DNA of 16,904 nt from an uncultured Methanobrevibacter sp. Lineage in GTDB: Archaea; Methanobacteriota; Methanobacteria; Methanobacteriales; Methanobacteriaceae. The stretch covers positions 1-16,904 of the forward strand of contig ONQL01000066.1 of the NCBI GenBank assembly GCA_900319985.1, given 5' to 3'. A model generated the notes under the pieces. It had not been told where the DNA came from. It was given only the letters and a program-made list of their open reading frames with translations, and did no database searches. Both the position numbers and the translations under genes were made by a program. The stretch's first letter is position 1. Every line of letters starts with the position of its first letter. Below, in pieces: positions 7,009 through 13,947 of this stretch.

Positions 7009-7550
7009 AATTCTAATTGTTTGGCAAGGCAGATGTTGCAAACAGCATTTGGAGTATCGATATTCGCATCCCTTACTGGACAGTAAAATTTCCCGTTTTT
7101 CTGCTCAACTTTTAGGGATCCTGGAAACGGAGTTCCAACAGGATGAATTGGCTCTTCTAAAAGAAATGTGGCATATAGTGAAGCAATATATGAAATCAGT
7201 AGGTTTTTATTTTCAGTAGCATTATCTGTATGATTCACTTTTAAAGTTGTGATTGCACTATCTAGAGATTGCCTATCAATATTTTTGCTGTAGTCAGATG
7301 TATCTTTTGGTATATCTTTCACACGATATAAAAAAGATTCAATATATGATTTTTGACTGTCCTGCTTATAATTTTCCTGAACGTATTTGTTTTCTTCAAT
7401 CACATGGGAACTGAATGTCATCATGTCAAATACTGAAATGTTTGAGGAATATTTTTTCAATATTTCAAAAAAGGTATTGCCGGATATGTTTTCTTCATTT
7501 GTGATGAGATTTGTTAAATCATTACACATGTCCAAATATTCATCTGACAT
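7005..7550 (-). CDS. DUF2115 (UPF0305) family protein, paralogue A
   Basis: This 181-residue protein is downstream in a two-gene minus-strand unit. The helical N-terminal part (1-130) has no recognised motif. The C-terminal signature is HPVGTPFPGSLKV (H136) then YCPVRDANIDTPNAVCNIC, with cysteines C157, C171 and C174 (C-x13-C-x2-C). This agrees with what I recall of DUF2115/UPF0305, a family of methanogenic archaea with unknown function. The histidine and three cysteines suggest a metal or iron-sulfur site (inference). Start: GGAG seven nt before the ATG at 7550; an in-frame TTG at 7556 is too close to that site. It lies 26 nt downstream of its paralogue, and its stop overlaps that of cbiD on the other strand. 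Confidence 0.8.
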   Translation of the reverse strand: MSDEYLDMCNDLTNLITNEENISGNTFFEILKKYSSNISVFDMMTFSSHVIEENKYVQENYKQDSQKSYIESFLYRVKDIPKDTSDYSKNIDRQSLDSAITTLKVNHTDNATENKNLLISYIASLYATFLLEEPIHPVGTPFPGSLKVEQKNGKFYCPVRDANIDTPNAVCNICLAKQLEF

Positions 7551-7576
7551 TATCAAACTCCATTAAACTTTTCAAA

Positions 7577-8044
7577 TTAGAATCCAAATGAATAACCTGC
7601 ATTTTTACAGACACAATAGCGGCACAGTGAATTTTCATCTTTGATGCTCATGATTCTAGTTTTGCATTTATATTCTCCATTTTCTAAAAAGACATTGTCT
7701 TTTGTAGGATTGTCTCCGACAGGATGCAATGGTCTTTTAGCCATCAATGCCAAATAAAGTGAGATGTATTTTGTAAATTCCCTTGTTTCTTCATCTCCTC
7801 CGGCATATGTATCAAAATAGAAATCTATGTCATTTTTGATGTTTTCGACTACTCCATCTTTAATCTCATAGTCTTCAGAGATTTTAAGGGCAAAAATTTC
7901 GTCCCATGTTTCGGAATTGTATTTTGCAAGCTGTTTTGTCAAGGGGTCTTTATATCTGTCGTCTGTTACTTTATTTCTGAGGTATTCTATAGGATAATCT
8001 TTTAGGTTTTCTTTTATTTCTTCAAGTAATTCGCTTGCTTTCAT
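7577..8044 (-). CDS. DUF2115 (UPF0305) family protein, paralogue B (diverged)
   Basis: The 155-residue protein shares the C-terminal plan of its neighbour: RPLHPVGDN (H107), then YKCKTRIMSIKDENSLCRYC with C127, C141 and C144 in the same C-x13-C-x2-C spacing, plus an extra C146 (CRYCVC). It differs in lacking the FPG that follows HPVG in paralogue A and in ending with an aromatic tail (GYSFGF). The N-terminal part is helical and charged (ELLEEIKENLKDYPIEYLRN). No ribosome binding site precedes the ATG at 8044, but a TATA box (CATATATC, 8066-8074) is centred about 26 nt upstream, so the message is probably leaderless and carries both DUF2115 genes. Membership is inferred from the signature and adjacency; the role is unknown. 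Confidence 0.75.
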   Translation of the reverse strand: MKASELLEEIKENLKDYPIEYLRNKVTDDRYKDPLTKQLAKYNSETWDEIFALKISEDYEIKDGVVENIKNDIDFYFDTYAGGDEETREFTKYISLYLALMAKRPLHPVGDNPTKDNVFLENGEYKCKTRIMSIKDENSLCRYCVCKNAGYSFGF

Positions 8045-8065
8045 GATTAAACTAATGTTTTTGCA

Positions 8066-8074
8066 TGATATATG
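8066..8074 (-). promoter_or_regulatory. TATA box of the DUF2115 pair
   Basis: GATATATG on the minus strand, centred about 26 nt from the ATG at 8044, predicts a leaderless transcript. No Shine-Dalgarno sequence is present, which agrees with that reading. Confidence 0.45.
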
Positions 8075-8287
8075 CTTTTCTATTTTTGATTAAATGTTTT
8101 TAGTTTTTAGTTGATGGTTTATTTAACAATATTGGAGTTATTTTGGATAATAAATCATTAATTTCCTAATATGGGTGGTTATGAAGATTTTTCTACATTA
8201 ATGCATCAATCTGACTTTTTTGTAATAATTTTTAATCTGATTAATTATTTAAGCAATAATTGTAATAAATAATATTAATAAATTAGT

Positions 8288-8291
8288 GGAG
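8288..8291 (+). promoter_or_regulatory. Ribosome binding site of the glycosyltransferase
   Basis: GGAG lies 11 nt before the ATG at 8303, a longer spacing than elsewhere in the window. The rest of the 258-nt gap (8045-8302) is AT-rich, without a clearly best TATA box for this gene; ATTATTTAAG (8245-8253) and TAATAAATAA are candidates. Confidence 0.45.
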
Positions 8292-8302
8292 TTAATTTTT
8301 TT

Positions 8303-9388
8303 ATGAAAATAGCTATGGTTGGTCAGTTTCCACCTCATGTGGGTGGTGTTGGTGTTCATATTCATACACTGTCTAAGGAACTTGTCAGACAGGGGCATGA
8401 AGTTTACGTGATTACTTATCCTCATAAGGACATTAAGGATATTGATGGGATACATGTCATTGGTACCAGAGGACTTAATATTCCTGGTGTTCGGGGTTTG
8501 ATGTTTAAAAAGAATGCTAAAAAAGCATTGGAGGAACTCGTTGAGCGGGAAAATATTGATATCATACACGGTCATTATTTATTCCCTGCCGGTGCGGCTG
8601 CTGTTGAAGTGGGAAAAGAAAAAGGAATAAAGACCTATGTTACCGCTCACGGGTCTGACATGTTTGAAGTATATAAAAAACAGCCATTGATGAGGTCAAC
8701 AATTAGAAAAGTGTTGAAAGCTGCCGATGTTGTTTTAGCAGTAAGTAATGCGTTAAGACATGAAATTATTGCTACTGGCGTTTCAGGTATTGCAGATAAA
8801 ACTAGATTGTCCTGGAATTCAGTGGATGTTGATAAATTTTCAAATAAGGAAAATAATTCATTCAGAAACGAATACAAATTAGATGACAAACCTATTGTTC
8901 TTTTTGTGGGAAATTTAATCAAAAGGAAAAATGTTGATTCCATTTTGGAAGCTAAAAAGATTGCTAGCAGTGATTATTATTTGGTTGTTGTTGGTGATGG
9001 TCCTTTATTCAAGAAACTTAGAAAGAAGGTTGAGGATGAAAATATTCGTGATGTAATATTCACAGGTGCCAGAAATGATGTTGAGGATATTATTCCTAGC
9101 TGTGATGTTTTAATTTTACCTTCCTTTTCTGAAAGTTTCGGTTTGGTTTTAATTGAAGCATTGGCTTGTGGAAAGCCGGTTATTGGTAGTGATGTTGGTG
9201 GAATTACTGAAATAATAACTGATAATGTCGGTTTATTGGTTGATCCAAAAAAAGTATCTTCTATTGCCCGTGCCATTGATAAAATGATTAATGATGATGA
9301 TTTCAGATATATGTTATCTTTAAATGCACGCAATAGGGCATTGGATTTTTCAACAATTACTATTCCTTACGATGAGGTTTACGAATGA
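8303..9388 (+). CDS. GT4-family glycosyltransferase
   Basis: Enzymes of this retaining GT-B family transfer a sugar from a nucleotide-sugar donor to a lipid, glycan or other acceptor. The 361-residue protein has an N-terminal acceptor domain (MKIAMVGQFPPHVGGVGVHI, with the GG loop; HGHYLFPAG; TAHGSD). The C-terminal donor domain opens with VLFVGNLIKRKN, then VVVGDGPL and the E-x7-E donor-site motif (E277 and E285 in SESFGLVLIEALACG), followed by GLLVDP. There is no membrane segment, so it probably acts at the inner face of the membrane or in the cytosol. Acceptor and donor cannot be told from sequence. Its TGA overlaps the ATG of shikimate kinase (ATGA at 9385-9388), so the two are translationally coupled, although no pathway link is obvious. 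A role in cell-envelope or pseudomurein polysaccharide synthesis is possible but not shown. Confidence 0.9.
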   Translation: MKIAMVGQFPPHVGGVGVHIHTLSKELVRQGHEVYVITYPHKDIKDIDGIHVIGTRGLNIPGVRGLMFKKNAKKALEELVERENIDIIHGHYLFPAGAAAVEVGKEKGIKTYVTAHGSDMFEVYKKQPLMRSTIRKVLKAADVVLAVSNALRHEIIATGVSGIADKTRLSWNSVDVDKFSNKENNSFRNEYKLDDKPIVLFVGNLIKRKNVDSILEAKKIASSDYYLVVVGDGPLFKKLRKKVEDENIRDVIFTGARNDVEDIIPSCDVLILPSFSESFGLVLIEALACGKPVIGSDVGGITEIITDNVGLLVDPKKVSSIARAIDKMINDDDFRYMLSLNARNRALDFSTITIPYDEVYE

Positions 9389-10251
9389 AAAAAATAGTTA
9401 GGTCTCCGGGTTCAGCAACAATAATCAATGCAATTGCAACAGGTTTTGGTTCGGCATTCGGCATAGGATTGGACATTATATGTGAAGCTAAAAAATTGCC
9501 TGATTCTATTAATTGCTCCAATGATGTAGGTGAAGATACTTCTCTGATGGAATTGTGTGTTGAAAAGGTGTTCAATCATTATAATATTGATAAAGAGGAA
9601 TTTGGGATTGATATAAAAACTAAATCCAAGCTGCCGATGGCATCAGGTCTTTCTAGCAGTAGTGCTTCATCAAATGCTATTGTTAAAGCTACATCTTTAG
9701 TTATCAGTGATGAATTTGATTTAAAACCACTTAGCGATTTGGAAATTATAAATATGGCTATTGATGCTTCTCTTGATGCTGGAGTTACAATCACAGGTTC
9801 ATTTGATGATGCAACGGCATCTTATTTTGGCGGTGTCGTTGTAACGGATAATAGGAATAGGCAATTCATTATAAAAGAAAAAATGGAGGATTATCCAATT
9901 TTGGTTTACATGCCTAATTTTTATTCAAAATCCGGTGATTCCAATCCTGAAAGGATGAAATTATTAGCTCCACTTGTTGAAACTGCATTTGGATTTGCAA
10001 AACAAAAAGATTATTTCAAAGCAATTACATTGAATGGTTTGATTTATTCTGCAACTTTGGGATTTGATTCTGCGATTGCAATTGATGCACTGGAAGCAGG
10101 TGCAATTGCTTCAGGACTGTCTGGAACTGGGTCTTCATTTGTTGCTGTGGTCAATAATGATTGCATTGATGATGTTGAGCAAGCCTGGAGTAAATACGAA
10201 GGAAAAGTCATCAAAACTAAAGTGGATAATGATGGCTGCATTGAAATTTAA
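9385..10251 (+). CDS. aroK: Shikimate kinase, archaeal GHMP type
   Basis: The enzyme phosphorylates shikimate to shikimate 3-phosphate with ATP, in the pathway to chorismate and aromatic amino acids. Archaea use a GHMP-superfamily kinase unrelated to bacterial AroK. The 288-residue protein shows SPGSATIINAIATGFGSAFGIG at the N-terminus, the GHMP phosphate-binding loop PMASGLSSSSASS (84-96), DASLDAGVTITGSFDDATASYFGG around 122-145, and the C-terminal GLSGTGSSFVAVV. Length and motif order fit the archaeal family. It begins inside the glycosyltransferase stop codon (4-nt overlap). A T7 tract (10278-10284) follows before the chorismate mutase gene, which has its own promoter. Confidence 0.93.
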   Translation: MKKIVRSPGSATIINAIATGFGSAFGIGLDIICEAKKLPDSINCSNDVGEDTSLMELCVEKVFNHYNIDKEEFGIDIKTKSKLPMASGLSSSSASSNAIVKATSLVISDEFDLKPLSDLEIINMAIDASLDAGVTITGSFDDATASYFGGVVVTDNRNRQFIIKEKMEDYPILVYMPNFYSKSGDSNPERMKLLAPLVETAFGFAKQKDYFKAITLNGLIYSATLGFDSAIAIDALEAGAIASGLSGTGSSFVAVVNNDCIDDVEQAWSKYEGKVIKTKVDNDGCIEI

Positions 10252-10277
10252 ATTTAATTTCAATTTTACTGATTTCA

Positions 10278-10352
10278 TTTTTTTAATCATATAGTTTATA
10301 TACTAGGATATTTATAAATTATATTATTATCATTATTATCAAAAATGGTGAT
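10278..10352 (+). promoter_or_regulatory. aroK terminator and chorismate mutase promoter
   Basis: A T7 tract (10278-10284) probably ends aroK transcripts. TTTATAAATT (10311-10320) is a good TATA box, predicting transcription from about 10341. GGTGAT (10347-10352) lies three nt before the TTG start at 10356, the same 3-nt spacing seen at the PRC-barrel gene, and it settles the unusual start codon. Confidence 0.6.
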
Positions 10353-10355
10353 TTT

Positions 10356-10697
10356 TTGGCTGAAGATTATGATGTAATATTGTTTAATAATAAAAAAGAA
10401 GCTGAAGATCTTCTTGAAAAGTCTAGAAATCGCATTGATGAAATTGATAATGAGTTAATAGACTTGATTTCTCAGAGAACTTCTCTTGCAAAGGATATTG
10501 TGCTTGCTAAGGATTTTTTAGGCATTCCAATTTATGATGGATCTCGAGAAGAGGAAATACATAAAAAAATTAGGAGATTATCTGAAGAAAAGGGTCTTGA
10601 TGCGGATATTATTGATCAAATCATTGATATGCTGACTACTTTAAGTAAAACTGAGCAAAATAAAATTTTAAGGAGGAATGTTGATGGGAAATATTAG
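10356..10697 (+). CDS. aroQ: Chorismate mutase, AroQ class
   Basis: It converts chorismate to prephenate, the branch point to phenylalanine and tyrosine. The 113-residue protein aligns without gaps, at an offset of 13 residues, to the mutase domain of E. coli PheA as I recall it. Every active-site residue is kept: R24, R41, K52, D61, R64, E65, S97 and Q101 (E. coli R11, R28, K39, D48, R51, E52, S84, Q88). It is a stand-alone mutase with no prephenate dehydratase or dehydrogenase fused, and about 20 extra residues at the N-terminus. It starts with TTG, supported by GGTGAT three nt upstream. The last 14 nt overlap the ribosomal protein S17e gene, so expression of the two is coupled. Confidence 0.93.
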   Translation: MAEDYDVILFNNKKEAEDLLEKSRNRIDEIDNELIDLISQRTSLAKDIVLAKDFLGIPIYDGSREEEIHKKIRRLSEEKGLDADIIDQIIDMLTTLSKTEQNKILRRNVDGKY

Positions 10698-10881
10698 AAC
10701 TTCATTTGTTAAACGTTTAGCAAAAGAACTTATTGAAACTCACAAAGGTGTTTTCACTACTGATTTTGAAGAAAACAAAAAATTAGTACAAGAATACTCT
10801 ACTGTAAGTACTAAACATTTAAGAAATAAAATTCATATTTTTTACTCTTTTTTATTAATCTTTTTTTTTAAATTATTTTAA
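10684..10881 (+). CDS. rps17e: Ribosomal protein S17e with abnormal C-terminus
   Basis: S17e is a small-subunit protein of archaea and eukaryotes. Residues 1-46 are a textbook match (MGNIRTSFVKRLAKELIE, FTTDFEENKKLVQEYSTVST, KHLRNKI). The family normally continues with a conserved AGY-(I/V)-TR segment. Here the reading frame instead runs into HIFYSFLLIFFFKLF, encoded by T-rich DNA that looks like a terminator, and stops at 10879-10881. The final codons and native stop thus seem to be deleted, giving a 65-residue chain with a hydrophobic tail; neither other frame restores the missing segment. The start is the ATG at 10684, seven nt after GGAGG (10672-10676); the in-frame ATG at 10678 is only one nt from that site. 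It overlaps aroQ by 14 nt. Confidence 0.85.
   Translation: MGNIRTSFVKRLAKELIETHKGVFTTDFEENKKLVQEYSTVSTKHLRNKIHIFYSFLLIFFFKLF
10838..10870 (+). terminator. T-rich tract, probable terminator now read as coding
   Basis: Runs of six, six and nine T occur within about 33 nt, inside the last codons of the S17e frame. Elsewhere in this window such tracts are found only after stop codons, which supports the view that the S17e tail is read-through into a terminator. Confidence 0.5.
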
Positions 10882-10930
10882 AGTTATATTTTTTTAATTA
10901 TTGTATAATTATAAAGTTTATTAATATCTT

Positions 10931-10993
10931 CATATAAAAAATATAAATGTATATTGAAGAATTCAATGAACTTTTTAAGAAATAGGTGAACTT
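10931..10993 (+). promoter_or_regulatory. Promoter and leader of the lysine operon
   Basis: ATATAAAAAATATAAAT (about 10932-10948) is the TATA region. ATTGAA-GAA-TTCAAT (10953-10967), a 6-bp inverted repeat with a 3-nt spacer, falls just downstream, near the expected transcript start, and could be an operator. GGTGA (10985-10989) is the ribosome binding site, four nt before the ATG. The 112-nt gap is too short for a lysine riboswitch and I see none. Confidence 0.5.
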
Positions 10994-12214
10994 ATGGATT
11001 TAATAGTAGCAAAATTTGGTGGAACCTCGGTTGGTAACGGTTCCAGAATTAAAAAAGCGGCACAGTCCGTTGTAAATGAATATATGAAAGGTAATCAGAT
11101 AGTGGTTGTTGTTTCAGCTGTTAACAAGTCTACTGATGACCTTATTGGATTATCTAATGAGGCTATTGGTGAAGGATTGACCAATAGACAAAAGGCAGAA
11201 ATTATGGCTATGGGTGAATTAACTAGCTCAAGAGTATTTTCTGCAACTATTGAATCTTTAGGTGTAAAGTCAGAATTTATAGATCCTTATCATAAATTAT
11301 GGCCTGTAATAACTGATTCCAACTCTTTAGAGGCTAAAATTAATTTTAAGGCTACTGATATAAAAATGGAAGGGCTTAAGACTCTTCTCAATCAAGGCAT
11401 CATACCGGTTATCTGCGGATTTTTAGGAAAAGGTCCTCTGGATGAAATCACTACCTTGGGAAGAGGGGGCAGTGATGTTACTGCATTTTTAATTGGGCAT
11501 TGTTTGGAAGCAAGAGAAGTAATAATAGTCACTGATGTGGATGGTGTAATGTCAACTGACCCTAATAAAATTGAATCCGCTAGATTATTGGAGGAAATAT
11601 CCGTTGAGGAAATGAGGGATTTGGCCACCCATGGGGCTCAGGTTTTACATCCTAATGCATTACTCTATAAAGACCCTCTGATAAGTGCAAAAATTATAAA
11701 TTTTGAACATGGTGATTTGTCTTCAAAAGGCACACGTATTGTAGGTCCTTTTGATGGCGACTTGTTAAAGGGAGTAACTCTTTATAAAAATCCTATTTCT
11801 CTTATTGCTGTTGTTGGTGAAGAAATGCTTAACAAACCAGGTTTATTCGCTGGTTTATCTGGATGTCTTGCCGAAAATAATATTAATATTTTTGGTATTT
11901 CTGCGGCTCAAAATTCAATGTCTACTTTTGTTAATAAATCCGATTCAAATAAAGCATATCACCTGTTACATCAGTTCGTAATAGAAACCGATGTTTTAAG
12001 TTCATTGTCTTTAGGAAGAGATACTGCTATGATTACATTTGTCGGTCCAGATATTATTGATCAATCTGGAATTATTTCAAAAATTACTGAACCATTAAGA
12101 AAGAATGACATTAATATTGTTGAAATCATATCCTCTCAAACTGCAATTGTTTTATTTGTAGATTGGGCAAATGGTGAAAAAGCACGTAAATTAATTAAAG
12201 AGGTTATAGAATGA
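10994..12214 (+). CDS. lysC: Aspartate kinase
   Basis: The enzyme phosphorylates L-aspartate, the first step toward lysine, threonine and methionine. The 406-residue protein has the amino-acid kinase signature KFGGTSVG (7-14), the nucleotide-site segments GRGGSD (156-161) and VTDVDGV (179-185), and ATHGAQVLHPNAL. Two ACT regulatory domains follow (about 266-330 and 340-404): ISLIAVVGEEMLNKPGLFAG and TAMITFVGPDI..SGIISKITEPL. The ACT pair usually confers feedback inhibition by lysine or threonine; which one cannot be told here. It is a monofunctional kinase with no homoserine dehydrogenase domain. As first gene of a four-gene operon, its TGA overlaps the dapA ATG by 4 nt. The context (dapA, dapB, asd) points to a lysine-directed role. 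Confidence 0.95.
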   Translation: MDLIVAKFGGTSVGNGSRIKKAAQSVVNEYMKGNQIVVVVSAVNKSTDDLIGLSNEAIGEGLTNRQKAEIMAMGELTSSRVFSATIESLGVKSEFIDPYHKLWPVITDSNSLEAKINFKATDIKMEGLKTLLNQGIIPVICGFLGKGPLDEITTLGRGGSDVTAFLIGHCLEAREVIIVTDVDGVMSTDPNKIESARLLEEISVEEMRDLATHGAQVLHPNALLYKDPLISAKIINFEHGDLSSKGTRIVGPFDGDLLKGVTLYKNPISLIAVVGEEMLNKPGLFAGLSGCLAENNINIFGISAAQNSMSTFVNKSDSNKAYHLLHQFVIETDVLSSLSLGRDTAMITFVGPDIIDQSGIISKITEPLRKNDINIVEIISSQTAIVLFVDWANGEKARKLIKEVIE

Positions 12215-13104
12215 ATTTTGAAGGTACTTACGTTGCAATGGTAACTCCTTTTGATAAGGACGAACAGATAGACGAAGAAGGCTTTAGATCTAATATTAAT
12301 TATCTAATAGACCAAGGTGTAAATGGTTTGGTGGGAGTTGGAACCACTGGTGAATCAGCTACCCTGGACCATGATGAACACCAAAAAATCATTGACATAT
12401 TGGTTGATGAAGTTGATGGAAGGGTGGCAACAATTGCTGGAACTGGAAGTAATTCCACTTATGAAGCTACTGATCTTACTAAATATGCTGAAGATGCAGG
12501 TGCTGATGCAGCATTATTGATTACTCCATATTATAATAAGCCACAACAACACTCCTTGGTTGAACACTATAGGTATGTTGCTGAAAATACAGACATTCCT
12601 ATAATTGCTTATAATGTTCCGTCCCGTACTGGAATTAATATGGATGTTTCAACTATTGTTGAATTGGCTAAAATCGATAATCTTGATGCTGTTAAAGAGG
12701 CTAGTGGCAGTGTCGATAAAGTGTCAGACATTTACAGGGCACTTCAACATGAAGGACTTGAAGATGATTTCAATATCCTTTCAGGTGAGGATTCATTAAC
12801 TTTGCCTATTATGGCAGTTGGTGGAACTGGTGTTATCAGTGCATCTGCTAATATTGATGCAAGAAGAATGGTTTTGATGGTTGACAGTGTCTTGAATGAT
12901 GATTATGGAAGGGCTTTAGAACTTCATTATGAAATGGTTGAACTTATTAGGGCTCTTTTCGTTGAAAGTAATCCAGTGCCTGTAAAAACAGCTATGAACC
13001 TTATGGGTCTTCCTTCAGGTCCATTAAGATTACCGTTAACTGGAATGAAAGATGAAAACTTGGAAATACTTAAAAAAGCATTAAAAGATTCTAATTTAAT
13101 TTAA
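12211..13104 (+). CDS. dapA: 4-hydroxy-tetrahydrodipicolinate synthase
   Basis: It condenses pyruvate with aspartate semialdehyde in the first committed step of diaminopimelate/lysine synthesis. The protein is a TIM barrel of 297 residues. The catalytic set is intact: GTTGES with T45 and T46, Y134 in AYNVPSRTG, R139, and Schiff-base lysine K162 in VKEASGS (E. coli T44, T45, Y133, R138, K161, a constant shift of one). SGEDSLTLP and GGTGVISASAN are also typical. It starts in the lysC stop (ATGA), and dapB follows after 12 nt, so the three are co-translated. It supplies the substrate for DapB; archaea of this group then use an aminotransferase (DapL) route, which is not encoded in this window. 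Confidence 0.96.
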   Translation: MNFEGTYVAMVTPFDKDEQIDEEGFRSNINYLIDQGVNGLVGVGTTGESATLDHDEHQKIIDILVDEVDGRVATIAGTGSNSTYEATDLTKYAEDAGADAALLITPYYNKPQQHSLVEHYRYVAENTDIPIIAYNVPSRTGINMDVSTIVELAKIDNLDAVKEASGSVDKVSDIYRALQHEGLEDDFNILSGEDSLTLPIMAVGGTGVISASANIDARRMVLMVDSVLNDDYGRALELHYEMVELIRALFVESNPVPVKTAMNLMGLPSGPLRLPLTGMKDENLEILKKALKDSNLI

Positions 13105-13116
13105 GAAGGTTTTATC

Positions 13117-13938
13117 ATGATTAAAGTAGCAGTAACTGGGGCTGCAGGAAGAATGGGCTCCGGTATTATTAGAAAAATTTCAGAACAAGATGATATGGAA
13201 GTTGTTGCAGCTATTGAAATACCTAATACTCCTCTTGATGGAAAAGATGCAGGTATTCAAGCTGGAATAGGTGAAATGGGTGTTAAAATTGTTGGTTCTG
13301 AAAAATTAGAGGAAACTTTAAAAGCATCTGGCGCAGATGTTCTTGTTGATTTTACAATTGCTCATGCAGCTGTTGACACTGTTAAAAGAGCTACTTCATG
13401 TGGAGTTTCAGTTGTAGTAGGTACTACTGGATTTACTGAAGAGCAAATGGATGAAAATATTAAGAATATTAAGGAAAACAATGTTTCAGCTGTTATTTCA
13501 TCCAATATGGCAATTGGAGTAAATGTATTTTTCAATACTTTAAAGAAATTGGCTCCGTTATTATATGATTTTGATATTGAAATTATTGAAGCGCACCACA
13601 ATCAGAAGCAGGATGCACCGTCTGGAACTGCAATGACTGCATTTGAAGTGATTGCTGAGGAACTTGACCGTGACCCTGAAGAAGTGGGAGTTTACGGAAG
13701 ACAAGGTTTAGTCGGTAAAAGAACTAAAGAGGAAATTGGTATTCATGCAGTCCGTGGTGGTGACATTGTCGGTGACCATACTGTAATGTTTGTCGGCGAT
13801 GGTGAAAGATTGGAAGTTAAACATCAGGCTCATACCAGAGAAGTTTTCATAGCTGGTGTAATTAGAGCTATCAGATATGTTCCTACTGCTGAAAAAGGTG
13901 TTGTAAGCAGTATGAATGATGTTTTAGGTTTAGAATAG
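13117..13938 (+). CDS. dapB: 4-hydroxy-tetrahydrodipicolinate reductase
   Basis: It reduces the DapA product to tetrahydrodipicolinate using NAD(P)H. The 273-residue protein opens with the Rossmann motif VTGAAGRMG (6-14). It has VGTTGFT (101-107), SSNMAIGVN (128-136), and the active-site block EAHHNQKQDAPSGTA, with H160, H161 and K164 equivalent to E. coli H159, H160 and K163. GVYGRQGLVGKRTKEEIGIH and VRGGDIVGDHTV complete the family pattern. Full length. An AAGG-type ribosome binding site is visible in the 12-nt gap after dapA. Its TAG stop overlaps the GGTGAT ribosome binding site of asd, which begins 9 nt later. Confidence 0.96.
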   Translation: MIKVAVTGAAGRMGSGIIRKISEQDDMEVVAAIEIPNTPLDGKDAGIQAGIGEMGVKIVGSEKLEETLKASGADVLVDFTIAHAAVDTVKRATSCGVSVVVGTTGFTEEQMDENIKNIKENNVSAVISSNMAIGVNVFFNTLKKLAPLLYDFDIEIIEAHHNQKQDAPSGTAMTAFEVIAEELDRDPEEVGVYGRQGLVGKRTKEEIGIHAVRGGDIVGDHTVMFVGDGERLEVKHQAHTREVFIAGVIRAIRYVPTAEKGVVSSMNDVLGLE

Positions 13939-13947
13939 GTGATTTAT

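Noticed and set aside
8232..8261. Short AT-only inverted repeats (TTAATC-T-GATTAA and AATTATT-N5-AATAATT)
   Set aside because: Such repeats are expected by chance in DNA this AT-rich, and they are not placed at a clear TATA box or start site.
8171..8272. A 33-codon ORF (MGGYEDFSTLMHQS...) and a six-codon ORF behind GGTGG upstream of the glycosyltransferase
   Set aside because: There is no convincing TATA spacing for either, the composition follows the AT-rich background, and no family is recognisable.
10882..10993. Lysine riboswitch upstream of lysC
   Set aside because: The gap is only 112 nt, contains a TATA box close to the gene, and shows no set of conserved helices.
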